Source: JAWLFI01 sp964626595 (lineage in GTDB: Bacteria; Bacteroidota; Bacteroidia; Chitinophagales; Saprospiraceae). Taken from it: a DNA stretch of 64,000 nt. Of this stretch, positions 16,910 through 26,080 are shown piece by piece. The notes beneath the pieces were generated by a model that was not told where the DNA came from, searched no databases, and saw only the letters and a list, made by a program, of their open reading frames with translations. The position numbers and the translations under genes are program-made. Position 1 is the first letter of the stretch. Each line of letters starts with the position of its first letter. The stretch covers positions 58,169-122,168 of the forward strand of contig CAZVFU010000001.1 of the NCBI GenBank assembly GCA_964626595.1, given 5' to 3'.

Positions 16910-18109
16910 ATGAAAAGTATAGAAAATCAACCTCAAACTCCCGACTTTACGGATACAGGCGTCGCTTTCGAGCCCAAGTCTGATGCCGAATTGAAGCAAA
17001 CGGCCTGGATGTTTTACCTGATGAACTTCCGGTTTTTGGTCAATAGTATGGGCCACCTGGCTATTTGGGCTGTAAAACTTCGTCTTCCTTTTGTCAAAAC
17101 TATCATAAAAAAAACACTTTATAAGCAGTTTTGTGGAGGAGAGAATTTGGAGGATGCCAAATCTACCATTGATCACTTGTATTCTTTCGGGGTAAATACG
17201 ATGTTAGATTACGGCGCTGAGGGTAAAAATGATGAAGAGGCCTTTGATCTGGTCATCGAAGAAAACTTAAAGTCCATTGACTTTGCTGCCCGGCACGAAA
17301 GTGTGAAGGTGATTAGTACGAAAATTTCCGGTTTGACCCGCAACGAGGTATTGGAAAAGTGCCAAAAGGGGACGGAATTGAATGAAGAAGAGGAGTCGCG
17401 ATACAAGGCTCTGAAGGATCGGCTCCATCGGTTGTGTACCTATGCCGAGGAGCGAAATGTAGGGGTTTTTGTAGATGCTGAAGAGTCCTGGATACAGGAT
17501 GCAATAGATGGATTAGTCCTGGATCTAATGGCAGAATATAATCAAGGTACGATCATTGTATATAACACCTACCAAATGTACCGCACGGATATGCTGGGTA
17601 ATTTAAAGCGTGACTTTGATCAGTCGCAAAAAGAAGGCTTTATTTTGGGTGCCAAATTAGTTAGAGGCGCTTACATGGAAAAGGAACGTGCGCGGGCGAA
17701 GAAGAACGGATATCCAAGTCCAATCCATGCGACAAAAGAGGATACCGACCAGATGTACAATGACGGCATTCGGTTCTGCATGAAGCATTACGACAAAATT
17801 GCCTTTGCCAATGCGTCTCACAATATGGAGAGCATGGAAATTCAAGTTCGCCTCATTCAGGAGATGGGCATTCCTAAGGATCACGTTCACGTGAACTTTT
17901 GTCAGCTCATGGGCATGAGTGATCACCTCACCTTCAATTTAGCTAAAGAAGGCTATAATGTAGCCAAGTACGTGCCTTACGGCCCGGTTCGGGATGTGGT
18001 CCCTTACCTGGTTCGGCGTGCTCACGAAAACTCCTCGGTTACCGGAGATATGAGTCGCGAATATGCCATGCTGAAGGCTGAGGTCCAGCAGCGTAAGCAA
18101 AAGAAGTGA
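16910..18109 (+). CDS. Proline dehydrogenase (monofunctional PRODH)
   Basis: FAD enzyme oxidising proline to pyrroline-5-carboxylate, first step of proline catabolism, membrane-associated and feeding electrons to quinones. The 399-residue protein is a PRODH barrel: KLVRGAYMEKER (about residues 248-259), IAFANASHN (about 298-306), and the C-terminal substrate/FAD signature YVPYGPVRDVVPYLVRRAHEN (about 356-376) are diagnostic. The first 60 residues contain a hydrophobic stretch probably packing on the membrane. No aldehyde dehydrogenase part is fused or adjacent, so P5C dehydrogenase must be elsewhere. Single gene, convergent with the CoA-binding protein gene. Confidence 0.93.
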   Translation: MKSIENQPQTPDFTDTGVAFEPKSDAELKQTAWMFYLMNFRFLVNSMGHLAIWAVKLRLPFVKTIIKKTLYKQFCGGENLEDAKSTIDHLYSFGVNTMLDYGAEGKNDEEAFDLVIEENLKSIDFAARHESVKVISTKISGLTRNEVLEKCQKGTELNEEEESRYKALKDRLHRLCTYAEERNVGVFVDAEESWIQDAIDGLVLDLMAEYNQGTIIVYNTYQMYRTDMLGNLKRDFDQSQKEGFILGAKLVRGAYMEKERARAKKNGYPSPIHATKEDTDQMYNDGIRFCMKHYDKIAFANASHNMESMEIQVRLIQEMGIPKDHVHVNFCQLMGMSDHLTFNLAKEGYNVAKYVPYGPVRDVVPYLVRRAHENSSVTGDMSREYAMLKAEVQQRKQKK

Positions 18110-18165
18110 TTTTTGCTTTGCTGCGCATGAAATCGCCGATGTTCATTTATAAGATTTAGCCGGGG

Positions 18166-18552
18166 TCACATCGATTCAACAGACTCCTTGGGTTCAAAGG
18201 CGCCTGTGCTCAGCATGACCAGTGTACATGCTCGGATAACTTCAATCCCTTCTTTACGAGCGGCCTCTTCAAGCTGCGGGTTTTCGGCTCCGGGGTTTAT
18301 AATGAGTCGTTTTGGAGCGAGAGCAAGGATATAATCCTTCATTTCAGAAGAATTTTGGGCATTTAAATACAAAGTGATGGTATGTACATCCTTCCAGGGT
18401 TCTCTTTTAGTATGGATAAAAGTCTTTCCAATTCGGTCTGATGTTTTTCCTAAGGCGAGCACTTCATAATTGTAATCCTGGAGCATTCGAACCGCCTTAT
18501 AAGAGTACCTCCAGGCATTTGGTGAGGCGCCTATCACAAGAACTTTTTTCAT
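18166..18552 (-). CDS. CoA-binding domain protein
   Basis: Small soluble protein of 128 residues with one Rossmann-like CoA-binding fold. It begins MKKVLVIGASPNAWRYSYKAVRML, the nucleotide-loop start of the CoA_binding_2 family, and continues with YEVLALGKTSDRIG, INPGAENPQLEEAARKEGIEVIRACTLVML, where the PGAxN and late Cys are typical of the family. Members bind CoA or acyl-CoA but the reaction, if any, is not known. It follows the transglutaminase-like gene by 16 nt and is probably co-transcribed. Confidence 0.85.
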   Translation of the reverse strand: MKKVLVIGASPNAWRYSYKAVRMLQDYNYEVLALGKTSDRIGKTFIHTKREPWKDVHTITLYLNAQNSSEMKDYILALAPKRLIINPGAENPQLEEAARKEGIEVIRACTLVMLSTGAFEPKESVESM

Positions 18553-18568
18553 AATCTGAGTAAAATTT

Positions 18569-19579
18569 TTAGGGTGAGAATGATTTCATTTGACGCAAGG
18601 TGTTCAAATTGCGTTTTATATTTTCTAAATTGATATCTAAACTGGAATTCCTAATGGATTGTTCTTTTTTAACAGCCTCGTAAAGGCGCTGACTTTTTTT
18701 AAGCCAAATTTCGGTTTGGCGAATGTTTTTCTGGCAGAGCGCAACCTCCTCTTGACTTGGCCGCTGACTATAGACTTCTATGCAGTCTTGAATATGTTTC
18801 TGAGCTGTCTGCATATATTCATCAGCCAGAAGTTGCTGAAGAAAAAAGTCGTTAGGTTTGAACGCAAGACTTCGTTGAAGAGCAGTCGTATCAGTGAGTC
18901 CTTTATAGTGAAGCAAAATGGAATCCAGTTCAGCGCTAAAGAATGTCAGCCCCTCGAGATCGGAGTCGGCTTTCTTTTTTTCAAATTGTTGATAGGTCAG
19001 GGGGTGGGGTCGTAGCTGCAAGGCCGGGTCGTAAGGATAATGAGTGAACTCTCGTTGCTGAATTGGAATGTCAACATATTGGAGTGAAAAGAAGGGTTTA
19101 TATTTTCTATTTTGGACATAGCCGCTGGCCCATGTCGGATCTATGACTCGCCATTTTCCATTGTATTTGGCCACATTCCAGGCATGGTTCTCCATAGATT
19201 GATCTTTGCGATTGAATGCGATCCCTTCTACAGTTATTGTGGGTATTTCAGCGGCAAGGCACAGAGATTCAAACAGTCTGGCATAACCGATACAAACTGC
19301 TTTACCGTCCAGGTATGCATTTTCACCTACCGGGCGGATATTTTTGGACCGTTCTTTTTGGTAACGTTTATCTGTTTCGTATTCTACCCGCTTAGATATC
19401 CATTGCAATAGATCAATGATTTTGGCTGAATCCGTGGTGGCTTCACTTTGTATTTCTTCCTTCCAGATGCGCTCCCAGGAAATCTCCTGACTGCTGGCAA
19501 AAGATAAAATGAAAAAAAAGAATATGAAGATTCCCAAAGGGCGTTTAGAAAACGGGAATGACAAAATACGATATATCAT
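18569..19579 (-). CDS. Secreted transglutaminase-like superfamily protein
   Basis: 336 residues. An N-terminal hydrophobic segment (about residues 14-30, ending FASSQ) looks like a signal peptide or anchor. The transglutaminase-like core has the triad in order: Cys in KAVCIGYARLFESLC (about 94-108), His in NHAWNVAKYNGKWR (about 134-147) and Asp in VIDPTWASG (about 148-156). Such domains are proteases or peptide-modifying enzymes outside the cytoplasm. The C-terminal half (about 200-336) is charged and helical with no known domain. First gene of a two-gene unit with the CoA-binding protein. Substrate unknown. Confidence 0.8.
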   Translation of the reverse strand: MIYRILSFPFSKRPLGIFIFFFFILSFASSQEISWERIWKEEIQSEATTDSAKIIDLLQWISKRVEYETDKRYQKERSKNIRPVGENAYLDGKAVCIGYARLFESLCLAAEIPTITVEGIAFNRKDQSMENHAWNVAKYNGKWRVIDPTWASGYVQNRKYKPFFSLQYVDIPIQQREFTHYPYDPALQLRPHPLTYQQFEKKKADSDLEGLTFFSAELDSILLHYKGLTDTTALQRSLAFKPNDFFLQQLLADEYMQTAQKHIQDCIEVYSQRPSQEEVALCQKNIRQTEIWLKKSQRLYEAVKKEQSIRNSSLDINLENIKRNLNTLRQMKSFSP

Positions 19580-19697
19580 CAGTGCTATTATTCTATGAAT
19601 GGATTCGCATAGGTCTCATCTCCTCCCAGTTTATGAATGGAAAAACACTGCACCAATCCGACTTACCTATCCATAGAACGTATCAAAATCGAGAATC

Positions 19698-20867
19698 TTA
19701 CATCATTTCGTAAATGCCGGCGATTCCTTGCCCGCCGCCGACGCAGGCTGTGACCATTCCGTATTTCTGTTTTCTGCGTTTTAATTCATTTAGAATTTGG
19801 GTGGTCAATTTAGCTCCAGTGCATCCGAGCGGGTGCCCCAAAGCGATGGCTCCGCCATTTACATTAACAATCTCGGGGTTGAGTCCCGCTTCCCGAATCA
19901 CGGCCAGACTTTGAGAGGCAAAAGCCTCATTAAGTTCAATGAGATCAATATCATCTAATTGCAAATTTGCGGCTTTAAGTGCTTTTGGTATGGCTTTTAC
20001 GGGACCAATACCCATATATAGAGGGTCTACACCGGCCACTTGACAAGAAATGAGTTTGGCGATCGGCTCCAGATTCAATTCTTTGACCATTCGCTCACTC
20101 ATAACCAGAGCAAAGGCAGCGCCATCAGAGGTTTGAGATGCATTTCCGGCAGTAACTGAACCCTTTTGGGCAAATACGGGGCGGAGCTTACTCAAAGTTT
20201 CGAGATTGGTGTTTCTTCTGACCCCTTCATCTTGTCTAACGGTAAAGGAGTCTTCTTGTCGTTCTCCATTTACCACAGTCACTCTGGGCACTTCTATAGG
20301 GACGATTTGGCTCTCAAAATAGCCTTCGTCCTGAGCTGTGGCCGCATTTTCATGGGATCTCAGTGCAAATTTGTCCTGGTCTTCTCTGGATATTTTATAC
20401 TTTTCTGCTACTTTTTCTGCAGTTATACCCATCCCCACCACATAGTCAGGGGTGTTTTTGGCAACCTCGTAATTGGGGGCTAATTTGTAGCCCGTCATAG
20501 GAATATGACTCATACTCTCTGCTCCACCTGCGATAAAGCAATCCCCCATTCCTGCCCGGATTTTTGCTGTAGCAATCCCAATAGTTTCCAACCCACTGGC
20601 ACAGTAGCGGTTCACCGTAACCCCGGGCACTGGTTTTCCCAATGCTCTTACGGAGATCATGCGGCCGACTTGCAGACCTTGTTCCCCTTCGGGATTGGCG
20701 CATCCCACAAGTAAATCCTCGACCCGATGCGGATCGAGTTCGGGTGTATCTTTAAGTAAATGCTTAATCACATCTACTGCTAGATCATCCGATCTATAAT
20801 TTTTAAAGCCCCCTCTATTTGCTTTCCCGGCGGCTGTTCGATATGCTTTTACTATATATGCTTCCAT
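19698..20867 (-). CDS. Acetyl-CoA C-acyltransferase (thiolase, beta-oxidation)
   Basis: Cytoplasmic thiolase cleaving 3-ketoacyl-CoA with CoA, last step of beta-oxidation. 389 residues. Nucleophile Cys89 in NRYCASGLET, the His of GGAIALGHPLGCTGA (about 344), the LNEAFASQS loop (about 313), and the second catalytic Cys in CVGGGQGIA near the C-terminus are all present, so the enzyme is complete. It follows the multifunctional hydratase/dehydrogenase gene by 21 nt on the same strand, the standard pair for one trunk beta-oxidation complex (FadB/FadA or FadN/FadA type). Confidence 0.95.
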   Translation of the reverse strand: MEAYIVKAYRTAAGKANRGGFKNYRSDDLAVDVIKHLLKDTPELDPHRVEDLLVGCANPEGEQGLQVGRMISVRALGKPVPGVTVNRYCASGLETIGIATAKIRAGMGDCFIAGGAESMSHIPMTGYKLAPNYEVAKNTPDYVVGMGITAEKVAEKYKISREDQDKFALRSHENAATAQDEGYFESQIVPIEVPRVTVVNGERQEDSFTVRQDEGVRRNTNLETLSKLRPVFAQKGSVTAGNASQTSDGAAFALVMSERMVKELNLEPIAKLISCQVAGVDPLYMGIGPVKAIPKALKAANLQLDDIDLIELNEAFASQSLAVIREAGLNPEIVNVNGGAIALGHPLGCTGAKLTTQILNELKRRKQKYGMVTACVGGGQGIAGIYEMM

Positions 20868-20888
20868 GGTTATTTTCTATCTTTTATA

Positions 20889-23258
20889 TTAATTGCGCAA
20901 GGGTTTATTTGTTTCCAACATATGCTGTATGCGTTGTTGAGTTTTGGGTTCTCCACATAAACTGAGAAATGCTTCTCGTTCGAGTTCAATGAGATACTGC
21001 TCTGAAACTTCTTGTTCGCCTGTGAGATCACCTCCACAAAGGACCCAAGCCATTTTTTTGGCAATGGTGATATCGTGTTCGGTAGCATAATTGCCTTGCT
21101 GCAGGCCATTCGCAGCTACGTATAGACTAGCCAGTCCTCCTCGGCCCAAGACTCTGATATCATTTCGCTCAATGGGCCTGACATAAGTTGGAGCTAAGCG
21201 AAGCACTTCTTTTTTAGCTTCAGTGATATTGCGCTTGGCATTTGTAATAATTCGATCTTTATGATTCAGATATCCGTAATCAATAGCTTCGTAGGCGGAG
21301 GTGCCTACCTGAGCCATCGCTATGGTTTTAAAGCGTTCTACCAGAGTGGGAATTTGGACATCACCTTCGAAAAAGGAGTCGGATATCCGCACTGCGAATT
21401 CTTTTGTTCCACTTCCACCTGGAATGAGTCCTACACCTGCTTCTACCAGTCCGATGTAAGATTCAGCTGCGCAAACTGATGCATCACAATGCATCAGTGT
21501 TTCACAACCGCCCCCAAACACATAACCTTGAGTTGCTGCCACAACGGGAATAGCAGAATATCTGCATCGCATGGTCGTATTTTGGAACAGACTCACAGCC
21601 TGTTGAAGTTGCATCCATTGTTGCTGAAATGCCATCATTCCGATCAGCATAAGATTGGCACCTACTGTAAAGTTATCGGCATGGTTTCCGATCACAAGTC
21701 CGTTCCATCCCTCTTCTTCCGCAATATCGATAGCTTTATTCAATCCCGTTAGGATTCCCTCTCCGATTGCATTTTGTTTGGATCTGAACTCCAGACATAA
21801 TACGCCATCGCCGATATCATGAAGCAGAACTTCGTCATTTTCATAAACCGGTTTTTGATTGTCCAGAGCTCTGAGGTTTACAATAGACTCACTCCCGGGT
21901 TTTGGAGTATAACTTCGATCCTCAATGTTGTAAAAGGTAAACACCCCATCTGTGGTGGCATAAAAGGACTCTTTTCCTACTTCTGCCATGGTTTTGACCC
22001 AATCCGCGACTTCAAAGCCTGCTTCCCTGGCCCAGGTGATTCCTGTATCGATACCCACAACATCCCAATATTCAAAAGGACCGAACTTCCATCCAAATCC
22101 GGCTTTCACTGCTTCGTCAATGGCATAAATATCGTCGGCAATCTCAGGAATACGCTTTGAAACGTATGCAAAAAGAGCACCAAAGGAGTCCCGAAGAAGT
22201 TGGCCTCCTTTATCTTCAGCTTTTGTGACGGCTTTTATTCTTCGCTTCGGGTCATCGATTTGTTTCGATTGCTTTAAGGAGTCAAGAGATACTTTCTGTC
22301 TGGCTCCATACTCTAAAGAGGATAGGTTGAGTTCATGGATGATGGTTTTCCCATTTTCATCTTTTTGATCTGTTTTTTTGTAGAACCCCTGACCTGTTTT
22401 GTTTCCCAGCCAACCCTTTTCGATGAGATGGTCGAATGCTTTCGAGGAAGGAATGTTTTGAACCTGGTTGTCATCGGGGCAATGTTCTTTCATGCCGGCA
22501 AGAACTTTTGCTGCGACATCCAAACCCACTAAATCTCCCAGTCTGAATGTACCCGTTTTAGGTCTGCTAATTGCGGGGCCAGTTAGTTTGTCTACAATAT
22601 TAATAGGCAGGTCCAATTTCTCAGAAGCGGCGAAAATATAGGACATCGCATACACTCCAACCCGGTTTGCAATAAAAGCAGGAGTGTCTTTGGCCTGAAC
22701 CGTCTCTTTTCCGAGAACGAAATCACCAAAATGGGTAAGTTTCTCGATTACCTCGGGATGGGTCTCCGGGCCGGGTATAATCTCTAGTAGGCGAAGATAT
22801 CGAGGTGGGTTGAAAAAGTGTGTCCCACAAAAGTGTTTTTGAAAATCCTCAGACCGTTCTTTTGACATGAGGTGAATGGGGATACCCGAGGTATTCGAAC
22901 TGACTATTGTTCCCTCTTTTCGGTATTTTTCGACCTTTTCGAATAAATCGTTTTTAATATCCAGGTTTTCTACGATGACTTCGATTATCCAATCACAATC
23001 CTCAATTTTTGATAAATCGTCCTCAAAGTTTCCCGTAGAAATGCGCCGGGCAAACTCTTTTTTATAAAGTGGGGCCGGTTTACTTTTTATTGCTTTTTTG
23101 AGTGAGATGTCGGCAATGTGGTTTTTTCCACCTTTTGACTCATCCTCATTAGGGAGATCAAGTAATAAAACCTTTAGACCTACATTGGCCAGGTGACAGG
23201 CGATACCGCTGCCCATGGTTCCTGACCCCAACACAGCTACTTGACTTATATGCTTCAT
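20889..23258 (-). CDS. 3-hydroxyacyl-CoA dehydrogenase / enoyl-CoA hydratase fusion
   Basis: 789-residue bifunctional beta-oxidation enzyme. The order is dehydrogenase first, hydratase last, as in Bacillus FadN and unlike E. coli FadB. The NAD site GSGTMGSGIACHLANVG is at about residues 11-27; the dehydrogenase dimer domains run to about 390 (FCGTHFFNPPRYLRLLEIIPG is the family signature, about 141-161). The crotonase part occupies about 470-700 with NAIGEGILTGLN, NFTVGANLMLIG and GGGCETLMHCDASVCA (oxyanion region), followed by a C-terminal tail. First gene of the operon with thiolase. Substrate chain length cannot be told. Confidence 0.93.
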   Translation of the reverse strand: MKHISQVAVLGSGTMGSGIACHLANVGLKVLLLDLPNEDESKGGKNHIADISLKKAIKSKPAPLYKKEFARRISTGNFEDDLSKIEDCDWIIEVIVENLDIKNDLFEKVEKYRKEGTIVSSNTSGIPIHLMSKERSEDFQKHFCGTHFFNPPRYLRLLEIIPGPETHPEVIEKLTHFGDFVLGKETVQAKDTPAFIANRVGVYAMSYIFAASEKLDLPINIVDKLTGPAISRPKTGTFRLGDLVGLDVAAKVLAGMKEHCPDDNQVQNIPSSKAFDHLIEKGWLGNKTGQGFYKKTDQKDENGKTIIHELNLSSLEYGARQKVSLDSLKQSKQIDDPKRRIKAVTKAEDKGGQLLRDSFGALFAYVSKRIPEIADDIYAIDEAVKAGFGWKFGPFEYWDVVGIDTGITWAREAGFEVADWVKTMAEVGKESFYATTDGVFTFYNIEDRSYTPKPGSESIVNLRALDNQKPVYENDEVLLHDIGDGVLCLEFRSKQNAIGEGILTGLNKAIDIAEEEGWNGLVIGNHADNFTVGANLMLIGMMAFQQQWMQLQQAVSLFQNTTMRCRYSAIPVVAATQGYVFGGGCETLMHCDASVCAAESYIGLVEAGVGLIPGGSGTKEFAVRISDSFFEGDVQIPTLVERFKTIAMAQVGTSAYEAIDYGYLNHKDRIITNAKRNITEAKKEVLRLAPTYVRPIERNDIRVLGRGGLASLYVAANGLQQGNYATEHDITIAKKMAWVLCGGDLTGEQEVSEQYLIELEREAFLSLCGEPKTQQRIQHMLETNKPLRN

Positions 23259-23630
23259 ATGAATGTTTGATTAAGTACGACCTTAATGTACAAATAAAAA
23301 TCTATTCTACGAGTAAGTCGGTGAAAGACTTTTTTGGCTCTTTTTATATCGTTTTATCGGGAATAGATATATTATATAAGGCATAATGGATGTATTTTGT
23401 TCTGACAATCAACATATAGAGTCAAAATTTTTTAGGAGTTTTCATCATCATATTGTTAGCAATGAGATTCAATTCATTTCTAATTTTACTTGTTTTGAAC
23501 ATTTGCTTCGCAATCTTATCAAATCATAAAATTCTTTAATATATTTGGATGCACATACGAGTTTGACTCTATGATCCGTTTAAGGCTCGTACTTTGATTC
23601 TAATCCTAAGAAAATCGAAATCTAACGCAA
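23259..23630. other. 372-nt divergent intergenic region, no gene seen
   Basis: AT-rich gap between the beta-oxidation operon (minus) and exbB (plus). Apart from the -7 box near 23540 and a weak 6-bp repeat (TATATC / GATATA at about 23345-23371), I find no RNA gene, riboswitch or repeat copy. Confidence 0.6.
23540..23547 (+). promoter_or_regulatory. Possible -7 box upstream of exbB
   Basis: TATATTTG, an exact TAnnTTTG match, about 84 nt before the exbB ATG at 23631. No clear TTG at the right distance upstream. Confidence 0.4.
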
Positions 23631-24323
23631 ATGAAGGCACTATTTTTATTTCAAAATGCTGTAGATACAGCAGCAACCGGAGAAGGCGGAATGTCAGCGA
23701 CTAGTTTTTTAGACATCATTATGAAAGGAGGGGTGCTAAGTGTAATCATAGTCGGAGTGCTATTAATTCTTTCCGTTATAGCTTCCTATATTTTTGTGGA
23801 GCGCTATTTGACGATTAAAAAAGCTTCTAAAATTGATCAGAGTTTTATGAATAATATACGTGCTAACGTACAGAATGGAAACATAGCAGCAGCTAAAGCT
23901 TTATGCGCCAATAATAATTCGCCCGTCGCGCGAATGGTAGAGAAAGGTCTGCAGCGTATAGGGAAACCTCTACGCGATATCAATGCTTCCATTGAGAATG
24001 TGGGGAACCTGGAAGTATTTAAGTTAGAGAAAAACTTATCTTCTTTAGCGAGTATAGCCGGAGCCGCTCCGATGATTGGATTCTTCGGAACGGTTACTGG
24101 GATGATTCTCGCCTTTTTTACCATGGCGACCGAAGAGAATGTAACTCCTGACGTCTTGGCAGGCGGAATATATCAAGCTCTAATCACAACCGCTTTTGGG
24201 CTTTTTATTGGGATTTTGGCCTTTGTAGGATATAATATCTTAGTCGCAAGTATAGAGAAAGTTATTTTCAAGATGGAATCGAGCACGATGGAATTCCTCG
24301 ATTTACTACAAGAACCAGCATAA
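23631..24323 (+). CDS. exbB: MotA/TolQ/ExbB proton channel family protein
   Basis: Inner-membrane subunit of the Ton motor, which uses the proton gradient to energise outer-membrane transporters through TonB. 230 residues with a first hydrophobic helix (about 35-57, GGVLSVIIVGVLLILSVIASYIF) and two further helices in the C-terminal half (about 140-165 and 185-212), separated by a cytoplasmic loop. The stretch APMIGFFGTVTGMILAFFTMA followed by GIYQALITTAFGLFIGI is the family signature. First gene of exbB-exbD-exbD-tonB-folC. ExbB is preferred over TolQ because TonB follows. Confidence 0.93.
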   Translation: MKALFLFQNAVDTAATGEGGMSATSFLDIIMKGGVLSVIIVGVLLILSVIASYIFVERYLTIKKASKIDQSFMNNIRANVQNGNIAAAKALCANNNSPVARMVEKGLQRIGKPLRDINASIENVGNLEVFKLEKNLSSLASIAGAAPMIGFFGTVTGMILAFFTMATEENVTPDVLAGGIYQALITTAFGLFIGILAFVGYNILVASIEKVIFKMESSTMEFLDLLQEPA

Positions 24324-24324
24324 G

Positions 24325-24720
24325 ATGGGGCTTAAAAGCAGAAGTAAGGTTTCCGCTGAGTTTAGCATGTCCTCGCTAACAGATATTATATTTCTGTTAC
24401 TGATTTTTTTCATGCTTACCTCTTCTCTCGTTCAAATTCGGGTGGATTTGCCGGAAGCGGATGCAAAGACCATTGCTCCTTCAGACATGATTGTCCAGAT
24501 TGATCCACAGGGGTCGTATCGATTGAATGGGAAGGAAATTGAATTTCGATACATTCAATCGGAATTGGGGCAGCTCATTCAGGAGTCAAAGTACCCCGAT
24601 AAAGCGACACTCACTATTGCAGCTGAACGTGGGGTATCCTGGGATAAGGTGTCTGCCCTGATGAAGATTGCCAATAATTTGAAATGTCGGGCCATCATAG
24701 CAACGCAACCCTTAAAATAA
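24325..24720 (+). CDS. exbD: Biopolymer transport protein ExbD, first copy
   Basis: 131-residue partner of ExbB with one N-terminal transmembrane helix (about residues 15-36, LTDIIFLLLIFFMLTSS) containing the essential Asp of the LTD motif, then a periplasmic domain of about 90 residues. Starts one base after the exbB stop. Its first 36 residues are almost the same as those of the next gene, while the periplasmic domains differ, so the two probably form a heteromeric ExbD pair. Confidence 0.92.
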   Translation: MGLKSRSKVSAEFSMSSLTDIIFLLLIFFMLTSSLVQIRVDLPEADAKTIAPSDMIVQIDPQGSYRLNGKEIEFRYIQSELGQLIQESKYPDKATLTIAAERGVSWDKVSALMKIANNLKCRAIIATQPLK

Positions 24721-24733
24721 GAACCTAGTCATT

Positions 24734-25123
24734 ATGGCTTTAAAAAAGAATTCAAAGGTTTCCGCTGAGTTTAGCATGTCATCCTTGACAGATATCATTT
24801 TTCTGTTATTGATTTTTTTCATGTTGACCTCCTCTATGGTGATCCCCAATGCTCTAAACTTAAAATTGCCCTCATCCTCGGGATCATCACAATCAGTAAC
24901 CCGGCCGAATAAAGTGGTTATTCAGTCCAATGGAACATACCTGTATAACGGAGGAAGACTCGGCGAGGAACAATTAGAACAGCAAATAAGGACTTTGTCG
25001 CGTTCCGGCAAAAATCTGACCATTGCTCCCCATCCCAAAACAGAAAATCAATACGTTGTCCGTGTGATGGATTTAGCATTTAAATATAAGGTGAGCACAG
25101 TTTTGGCGGAGCCTGACAATTGA
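24734..25123 (+). CDS. exbD: Biopolymer transport protein ExbD, second copy
   Basis: 129 residues with the same layout as the first ExbD: short cytoplasmic start, membrane helix with the proton-relay Asp in SLTDIIFLLLIFFML, then a distinct periplasmic domain beginning VIPNALNLKLPSSSG. 13 nt after the first copy. The DNA is also nearly the same over about 80 nt of the membrane-coding part, so this is a local duplication with divergence or conversion. Two ExbD genes in tandem before tonB is common in Bacteroidota. Confidence 0.92.
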   Translation: MALKKNSKVSAEFSMSSLTDIIFLLLIFFMLTSSMVIPNALNLKLPSSSGSSQSVTRPNKVVIQSNGTYLYNGGRLGEEQLEQQIRTLSRSGKNLTIAPHPKTENQYVVRVMDLAFKYKVSTVLAEPDN

Positions 25124-25183
25124 TAAGGTAGACTGCAATGCACAAATTGGCTCCTTGTATTCGTTATAATAGAAATTAAGGTC

Positions 25184-26059
25184 ATGAACAACTCAAATAA
25201 AGGCACAAAGGTCGAAGAGCGCAATAAGAAACGCGGTTTGTATTTTAGCATTGGAGTTCATGTTTTACTTTTTCTGATTGCGCTTCTGCCGTTGATGACA
25301 TATCCTGACCCTCCTCCGGAAAAGGAAGGAATTTTAGTAAATTTTGGAGCCCCTGATCAAGGGCAAGGACAAGATGCCCCTCAAACTCAAAAAAGTGATG
25401 AAATCTCTCCCGAACCGCCAGTAGAGAAGGTAGAGCCGGAGCCCGAGCCCGAGCCCGAGGAAGAACAATCGGAAGACTCTGAAGCCTCTCGGCTTAAGCC
25501 CGAGGAAAAAATTTTGACTGCTGAAGATTCCGAAGTTAAAATTAAGGAGCAGGCGGAAAAGGCCAGGCAGCAAAGTGAGGCGCAACGCAAGGCGGAGGCG
25601 GAGGCGATGCGAAAAAAACAGGAAGAAGCAGAGCGTAAGCGCAAGCAAGAGGAATATGAGGCATCGAAGTCCGGTTTTAGTGAAGCCTTTAAGGGGAGTG
25701 GCAAGGGATCAACGGATAAACCGGGTAGTGAAGGAGATACCAAAGGGGATCCGGATGCTGATAAGTTGAAAGGAATTAGTACGGGAAAGGGTAAAATCGG
25801 GGGTGGATTGAGCGACAGGGGGGTAGCCTTTGAACCGGCCATTCGCGATGAAACTCAAAAAGCAGGCCGCGTTGTAATTAAGGTTTGTGTCGATGCAAAC
25901 GGTAAGGTTACCTCAGCTGATTACACGCAAAGGGGATCGACTACTACGGACTCTGAATTGAGAAGGATTGCAGAAAATGCAGCCCGCAAATTTAAGTTTA
26001 CCGAGGGCGAACTTGAACGTCAGTGTGGAACAATCACCATCGATTTTCGGTTGCAATAA
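25184..26059 (+). CDS. tonB: Energy transducer TonB
   Basis: 291 residues: short basic N-terminus, one membrane helix (about residues 19-39, LYFSIGVHVLLFLIALLPLM), a Pro/Glu-rich spacer (about 65-90 with a run of EP repeats), a long charged alpha-helical stretch of Lys, Glu, Ala and Arg (about 100-160), a Gly/Lys-rich hinge, and a C-terminal TonB-like domain (about 215-291, with AGRVVIKVCVDANGKV and ending CGTITIDFRLQ). The spacer differs from the Pro-Lys type of enterobacteria. It transmits ExbB/ExbD motion to TonB-dependent receptors. 60 nt after exbD. Confidence 0.88.
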   Translation: MNNSNKGTKVEERNKKRGLYFSIGVHVLLFLIALLPLMTYPDPPPEKEGILVNFGAPDQGQGQDAPQTQKSDEISPEPPVEKVEPEPEPEPEEEQSEDSEASRLKPEEKILTAEDSEVKIKEQAEKARQQSEAQRKAEAEAMRKKQEEAERKRKQEEYEASKSGFSEAFKGSGKGSTDKPGSEGDTKGDPDADKLKGISTGKGKIGGGLSDRGVAFEPAIRDETQKAGRVVIKVCVDANGKVTSADYTQRGSTTTDSELRRIAENAARKFKFTEGELERQCGTITIDFRLQ

Positions 26060-26080
26060 GCAATTGAAGATAAATAGCAT

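Noticed and set aside
25387..25842. 151-residue frame antisense to tonB
   Set aside because: Low-complexity Ser/Leu-rich translation of the complementary strand of the charged TonB spacer; no independent support.
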